Source: Protea cynaroides (lineage: Eukaryota > Streptophyta > Magnoliopsida > Proteales > Proteaceae). Taken from it: a DNA stretch of 64,000 nucleotides. A program made the position numbers and the translations under genes. The notes under the pieces are model-generated. The model was not told where the DNA came from and ran no database searches. It saw nothing but the letters and a program-made list of their open reading frames with translations. How positions within the stretch are numbered: the stretch's first letter is position 1; every line of letters begins with the position of its first letter. The DNA lies in the NCBI GenBank assembly GCA_028583415.1, contig CM053272.1:44446699-44510698 (forward strand), read 5' to 3'. This document shows positions 57,696 to 64,000 of this stretch, piece by piece.

Positions 57696-60600
57696 TCATA
57701 TTTTTGTGCCCTTGGCTTCATTATACAGTTGATCAATACAGTCCTGCAAAAATGTCAGTAGTAATATCATTAAAAGCATTCTACCAAAAAAAAAAATCAT
57801 TAAAAGCATAAAACAGAACCAATAGAAGCAACAATGTTCTAACATTTTACACAAGCCTAATGAATGAACTTCGTAGGACTAAATTATAGATATATTTTCC
57901 AGCTTGGGAAATTTACCATATGCCAAGGATTCTGTGCTAAAGGTGTGTTCGTGAAATTTGTCTTCGTTACATTTGACACGTGGCAAAACGGTGGACCCAA
58001 ACCATGTCAATCGTCAAATTTCAACCCCAACAAATAGGGATAGTATCTTCAAAAGTGACAAATCATAAGATGCATTCTTGTAATTACATGAAACTCCAAA
58101 CTCACTTTTAGGTTTTATCCACTTCCACTTATTTCAGGTTGAGATTTGATCAATGAGATGGACCCACCTTTGTGTCCTTATCTGCCACATGGCAAGGGAG
58201 CATAACCTTGTGAAGGCAATGTTCAGAACTTCTGATATTTAGGTTTGATTTTTTATTTTATTTTATTTTGGCCAGGGGTCCAAATAATCTTTTTTTTCTC
58301 AAAATGAGAAGATCTTGGCAAATCACTTCCTTTCTTCTTTTCATGTATAGAAATGGCATGAACTACCCACCTTCTATGCAAAAACCAAATTCAGATTGAA
58401 AATAACAGGAAAATCAAATAATTGAAATCAGCTAATATATAGTGTGAGATGGTTGCTGTCATGACGCACTATTTAATTTATGTTGACAGAAGATTATGGA
58501 TAATAGAAGCATTTTAGGTTGATATGGAGAGAGAATCTACAGGCACAAAGTCACAGAAAATAAGGGAAAGGAAGACAAAGGATTAGATTATAAAGGAGGA
58601 TAAAAAAAGAGAGAGAGGAACAAGAAGACATTATCAGACATACCCTGTAATACTTAAGTAGCTGAGGCCTTTTCAGTTTGAATGTCGGGGTTATCAAATC
58701 CCTCTCAGTATCAAAAGGATTTGGCTCCAAAAGAATTGCTTTTAGCATTTCAAAACCCCTAAGCTGTTCCAACAACTACCATGTTAGAAGAGAAAATATG
58801 TTAAAGCTTTTGGTTACTCAGAAACTTGGAAAAAGGAATTATCAACATACATTATATTTCTGACCAGTTTTGTTCAGCTCATCTAGAATATATTTCCTTG
58901 CTTTGGGGTTCTTGCACAGTGATTTGAAATCTCCAGTCTCATTGTGGATTGCTGCCCAATCTTCAACTGCCTTTCTTTCAGGGACCACCACAGCCACAAG
59001 GAAGGACTCAAAGCTGTTCCCATAGACCCAAATCTGTGCACCATTCCAAATTAGACAGAAAAGTAGACCAAATAGGATGAAACAACTTTGGCAAGACGTT
59101 TAATACAATGTGCAAGTACAAGCAAGCAGAAAAAATAAAGGAAGAGGGTAAATAATATTTCAGTATCTATCTTAAGTGGATTCACACAGCATGCCCCATC
59201 CTATAAAACCTTGCAAAATATTTCAGAGGAACACTATTCACAAGTAGTAGCCTCATCTGGAGTATCACAAAAAGAATATACAAAAAGTGGATGACCTTTG
59301 AACATGTTGAGATGATCAATTTGATGTGTATAATAATATCACAATGACTCGTGTATCTATGTGCATGTGATTTTTTTTTTATATCATTTTACTACTGTAA
59401 TGAGTCGATGGTTAGTATGATGTCGTACTGATGTGACAAGAGGGCATTGGCTATATGTATTTTCGATGTTCTCCACCGCAACATATTCCCCTTGGGACAG
59501 CTTAAAAATATTCTTTTTCCTGTCAATGATTTTCATTGCCCCATTAGGCTGCCATTCTCCAATGTCACCTGCAAGTAGCTGATAAGTGTAAATCTCATAA
59601 AAAATACAATATTGATAACCATCTGCATTCTAAACAAGAATTTTGAAGTTTGATGCTGGAGAGAAAATGGTGTGAGTCGTTTTGCATGGATGCAAACTCA
59701 AATCAGCATCTGATGATTCTTAAGAGTCTTACTCTGCAAAAATAAACGGCTTGGAGAGACTTACTGTTAAACAATGGGTTATCTTGTTAACCACATCATT
59801 TTCATTTCTCAAAGGCCTTTCCAATGAAAAAATAGGTTGCATTAAAGATAGGTTGCATTAAAGATTTTCCAGTAAAAAATTTGCAAAATCTAGCATGAAG
59901 CTAAAACAAGAATCTTTTGATTTTGGCTTCCTGATGAGTTTAAAATCACTTTTAGGGGGTTCTGCTGTAAGAATTTTACCTGTATGAAACCAACCATCCA
60001 CAATGACCTCATCTGTCATATCCTGTCGCTTGTAGTAACCAGAGAATAAGGTTCTTCCCCTCAGGCAGATTTCTCCACGTGGCACTTTGGACAGTGCATC
60101 ATATCCCATCTCAGGCACTGACTCAAGTCTTGCTTCAATGGTTGTCATGGGTACCCCCACTGTTCCAATCATAGAAAACACATTTCCTATGGATGTAAAA
60201 CATCCCCCACAACTTTCTGTAAGACCTGGTGTTTTGAGTAACAGTTGAGGAAAGTGAGCAAGTTGATTGAGGTGCATTACTATAAGGCAAGCAGGAGTCA
60301 AACTAGTTACTTAGATATGCCCAAGCGGAACTTTCCTCAATATACCATACCATATCCTTGTGACAAGACACTGCAGCTTGTTACTCTCAGAAACTCTTCC
60401 ACTTGTAGAGGTAATGGTGCAGCACCAGATATGGTGATACGGACTCGACCCCCGAGTGCTTTCTTGATCTACACATTTAATTAACATGAAAGGGCCTTGT
60501 CAAAAATGGATATATATCTCCCCAAAGGCAGAAAATAGTGGATAAAGATACAAACATTATCAAACACTATCCTGTCAAAGAGAGGTGCTGCTTCTTGTTG

Positions 60601-63600
60601 TTTCAGTCCGTTCTTCAAATTTTTCAACTTGCTGTTAACACATCATTAATGATTAAAAGGAAAAAAATAGGGAAAAATGAACAGTATATCTCAGCGATTA
60701 CAAAGGAATTTACTATTCAACATACTAGCTGTAAGCCCATTGGTATAACCCCTTCTTCAGTGCTCCTCCCGATGAAATTTTATCAAGTATACCTTTGCAT
60801 GGGAATTGTAGAAGCAGTTCTTAGAACTGAAGAAATCAAACAAGGAAAAACCCTGCTAAAAAGATTCAAACCTGTGTATAAACGGTCAAAGACTCGAGGT
60901 ACCCCACAGAACATTGTTGGCTTCAGTTCCTGAATGTCTTCAAATAAATACCTCACATCCTGTAAATGACATACAAGATTATCTAAGAACTATACCTCAC
61001 TCTAGACAGAAAGAAAAAAGAGTTCAATAAAATCGCAAATGAGTAAAAAATATACCCCTCGCCAAAAGCCTATGGAAGCACCCCTGTGGATGCAAAAAGT
61101 TGCAACTATCTGATCAAATATATGAGCCAATGGGAGGAACGAAAAGTATGTGTCTTCTTCAGTCACCTGTAAGTGGAGAGAATTGACCTTTATTTCATTA
61201 TAGGTTTCTGCCACTGCTACTAGAAGGCTAATACCTCAAGAAATACAACTACCATTGATTACTAGGTAAATGATCCATTTATTCTATAGAGAAACAAAAA
61301 AACCATATCCAGCCATGATCTTGTTCATTCCTCATGGTCAAATCAATTGGACTAACATAAACTCATGCATACCCTTTGATAAAGTGTGCCAGATCACTCC
61401 CATTACAATTACAATGATGCTACTACTATTATGTGATCTTGAAACATAGTAATATGTACATTGAAATATCCAGAGTTAGGTATTTTACCTCATCACCTGT
61501 TTTTAGAATCAGCTGATCCATAGACAACACTTCTGCCATGACAGCCTCATTAGTCAGTAGAACACCTTTAGGGTCTCCAGTTGTTCCACTAGTATACATA
61601 ATTGTGCATATTTCGCCCCTTTTTGTTGGAGAAAGTTTACAATCCATGCTACCCTGCAAAAAAATGGAAAAAAATGTAGGCCAGGCTCAGATGTAGACAT
61701 GGCAATAAGATATAGAACCTGAGCTCCGAAATTCCTGGTAGACCAATAGATACAAAACTGAAAGTATAAAGACAATAAATAAATAAAGTTAATACAGATG
61801 TTTGAAATATAAATATAAGATGGCAAGTAATTACAATTAAGGCAAATTCTTCCCAAGAGAAGCAGGACACCCCAACTTGTTCAGCTTCTTTCTTTTGTGC
61901 ATCAGTAATCCTTTCAAAACTGACAAGTGCTGAATGGAGGAAATGCTCTATCAGCAACTAACCATAATAACCACTTGAAATCATTAATCATACAGATGCT
62001 GGACAAGAGACTGCAAGTTGACTTACTTTTTAGATGTGAAGTGCAATTTTTAATGGACCTGAGCATCTGCACAAACCGTTACTGTCCATCAACCAGAAAA
62101 TATTATACAAATTCATTTCATCTGAGTATAAAGATTTCAAGTGCTGAAAGAATTTATTTTAGGGAAATAAACGCTTACACAGATTCAAAAAAAATTAACA
62201 AGTGGATTATGATCCATAATTTACAATCTTCGATGGATATCTTTGTGCATGTGTCTTTTTTTTTTTTTTTTTTGTTTTTTGGGGGGGGGGGGGGATGTAT
62301 GTTTGCAAGTATTGTGCGTGTATATGTGTGTGTGTGTGTGTGCAAGTATTTTTTGTGTCAAAACCTAACTCTTCCTAGGAAGAGAATCTCAGTTTCATTA
62401 AGTAGATAACTGCTTAATAAATGTGGAACCATATGGCCTGGAAGTCTCAACAGTGCTAGTCTGAAGTGTAATGGTGCTTCAAAAAATGCCTCATCTTCCC
62501 AAATGAACACCTCAATGGTATCTATATCTCTCACTTTATCAGAGTTGGAGTTGACAAGAGAAAAGTATATGTGCTCTATTCACTGTATGTCTGTAACCAA
62601 GAAACATTTTTTAAGCCAGAATTCTATAAAAGAAAGGGTCAGAATCAAAGCTGACTAAAATATCAGTAGTAACCACATGCAAAGATGCACAAATTTCAAA
62701 AAAAATTCATGTGAACAAGGAGTCGAGACATAAGTAGCTTGGGTATGTTCTCTCTCAGGGATACTTTTCCATTTGGCAAAATAAGAAAACGTTAGTAACA
62801 AATGATCAAATACAAGTAGGTTGGTCATATAAGATATGGATCAACATACTGCTTGTATCTTGTTCTCTTGAACAAAGACTATCGAGACTTCAGCATGGTT
62901 GATAATGAACTCCACTGCATTCTCACCTGCAACACATGCAGAACAGCCAAAACAGTTATGAACTTGCTGGTTTAATCCCCCCATCTTCAACCAGTTAGTC
63001 TGTCATTTTAGCTCTATGACAGCATATTTCTTACAAATGATCAAATCAAATCTATGAACAATTGTCCCCAAAGAAAAAGGAAGAAGGAGAAAGATGGCCT
63101 ACCCAAGGTGTCATATAAAGGTACATAATATATGCCGTGGCTGTTACAAGCCTGTGGATGAACACAATTTACGTTAATTGCCATACAAAAGACTGTTCTC
63201 GCTAACTTCAAGGGAGCTACATACTAGCACCAAACATAATATGGTGTATGAAACATTCCAGTAAATTTGGTAATACATTAAGTCTTACTCTGGTTGTGTT
63301 TTCTAAATTAATTAATTCTCTATTTCCTTCTTTCAAAGGAAAAAAAAAATTAACAAATAGCCTATAATGTATACTTGTTAACCCAATTTAAAAAATAAAA
63401 GATGGACATCTTAAAAAAAATATCGTGAGCAATTGAATCTACATCACATGCAAAATAACATGTTTGCATGTCTTTATCATTAAAAGATGAGCTATACCTC
63501 CATTGCTATTATCCACTCAGGGCAGTTTGATCCGTATATGCCACAACGACCTCCCTACCAATACATAAAATACTATCCGTAAGAAATACTGCTTAAAAAA

Positions 63601-63925
63601 CTAGATAGAGAGAGAGAGAGAGAGAGAGGATGGCAGCAAAAATGGCTTACGGGATTAACGTCACGGCTTCTGATGGCAGACCCAATTTTGATTGCTTCGT
63701 CATAAACCTGCTGGTAAGTTTTCCATACGTATGGACCCGCCTGTCAATTCAGTTTCTGTATTTAGTATGCGGTATTCTTTTCTTCTCCTTCGAAGAATTG
63801 AGACCTGGTCTCCATTGACCCGAGAACCACCCCTCAAACACCCACAGATACAGAGGAACCTAATTATACCTTGCCATCAACGAACTTCCGGCGGCCCAGC
63901 ATTTGGATTTCATGGTTCCTTTTAA
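57696..63925 (-). CDS. Long-chain acyl-CoA synthetase, LACS2-like (5' end outside window)
   Basis: Activates fatty acids to acyl-CoA with ATP; LACS2-type enzymes serve cutin/cuticle synthesis. Eighteen minus-strand exons, from 63870-63925 leftward: 63651-63740, 63498-63554, 63103-63151, 62850-62926, 62027-62066, 61835-61929, 61489-61653, 61056-61166, 60872-60959, 60726-60792, 60556-60631, 60351-60468, 59980-60225, 59429-59568, 58851-59033, 58644-58763, 57696-57743. They join in phase to about 608 codons; roughly 50 N-terminal residues are missing. Motifs: YTSGTTGDPKG (ATP/AMP), FLPLAHIFDQ, QGYGLTESCGG, DGWFHTGDIGEW, DRKKNIFKLSQGEYVAVE. The end PTFKLKRPQLLKYYR plus QLYNEAKG and the LEPNPFD block favour LACS2 over LACS1 or LACS4. 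One donor (after exon 60556-60631) is a weak GTTTGT. Confidence 0.93.
62262..62345. repeat. Poly-T/poly-G tract and (GT)n in LACS intron
   Basis: A T tract followed by a G tract of about 14, then a GT dinucleotide run at about 62322-62342. Intronic simple sequence. Confidence 0.85.
63606..63629. repeat. (AG)n microsatellite in LACS intron
   Basis: Short AG dinucleotide run between the exons at 63498 and 63651. Confidence 0.85.
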
Positions 63926-64000
63926 CTGAATGGCTGAGAGGCAAAAGACAAGAGTTTCAAAATTATAAATTGTTTAAAGTAAACAAAGATATGATTCATT

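Overview
This window is nuclear DNA of a flowering plant. The evidence is plant-specific families (COR413, DYW-type PPR, LACS2-like acyl-CoA synthetase), GT-AG introns, AT-rich intergenic DNA, and nested Copia, Gypsy, LINE, Au-SINE, TRIM, MULE and hAT elements. The species cannot be named from sequence alone; a woody eudicot or early-diverging angiosperm is my guess.

Four loci look intact. They are a DYW-type PPR editing-factor gene (27427-28770, minus, one exon), a COR413 plasma-membrane cold-regulated gene (32417-37559, plus, four exons), a UPF0114-family gene with a probable transit peptide (51597-53678, plus, five exons), and a LACS2-like long-chain acyl-CoA synthetase (57696 to about 63925, minus, 18 exons seen, 5' end beyond the window). 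These functions are unrelated and there is no operon logic.

Region 4.2-28.9 kb is a tandem triplication of a PPR-containing unit. Unit A (about 4.2-15.0 kb) and unit B (about 15.0-20.07 kb) carry decayed PPR copies that have lost DYW zinc-site residues. Unit C (about 21.75-28.9 kb) carries the intact copy. Because the units are homologous, many later insertions have an empty site in a sister unit, so element boundaries and target duplications can be read directly. Insertions include a TRIM, palindromic foldback elements, a Copia polyprotein split by a hAT MITE, solo LTRs, a CCA-rich MITE, a UDP-glucose dehydrogenase pseudogene, and a 4.6 kb TIR element (21836-26425). That TIR element carries a beta-amylase (BAM1-like) exon and other exon-like pieces, and a young gag-only Copia element later landed in the beta-amylase exon.

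The most distinctive signal is a dispersed family of almost fully palindromic 81-243 bp elements (5400, 7655, 9012, 30554, 31643, 55372). Three have perfect 9-bp target duplications and two more have 7/9 matches. This points to Mutator-like foldback MITEs.

Region 28.9-32.2 kb holds a TIR-bounded segment with a P-class PPR pseudogene. Region 40.2-50.6 kb is almost wholly transposon-derived: a TIR element with a FRIGIDA-like fragment, AT-rich palindromic MITEs, a candidate 4-kb Gypsy solo LTR with a 36-bp minisatellite, and a decayed LINE inside a MITE. Region 54.99-57.56 kb is a large interrupted inverted repeat just downstream of LACS2.
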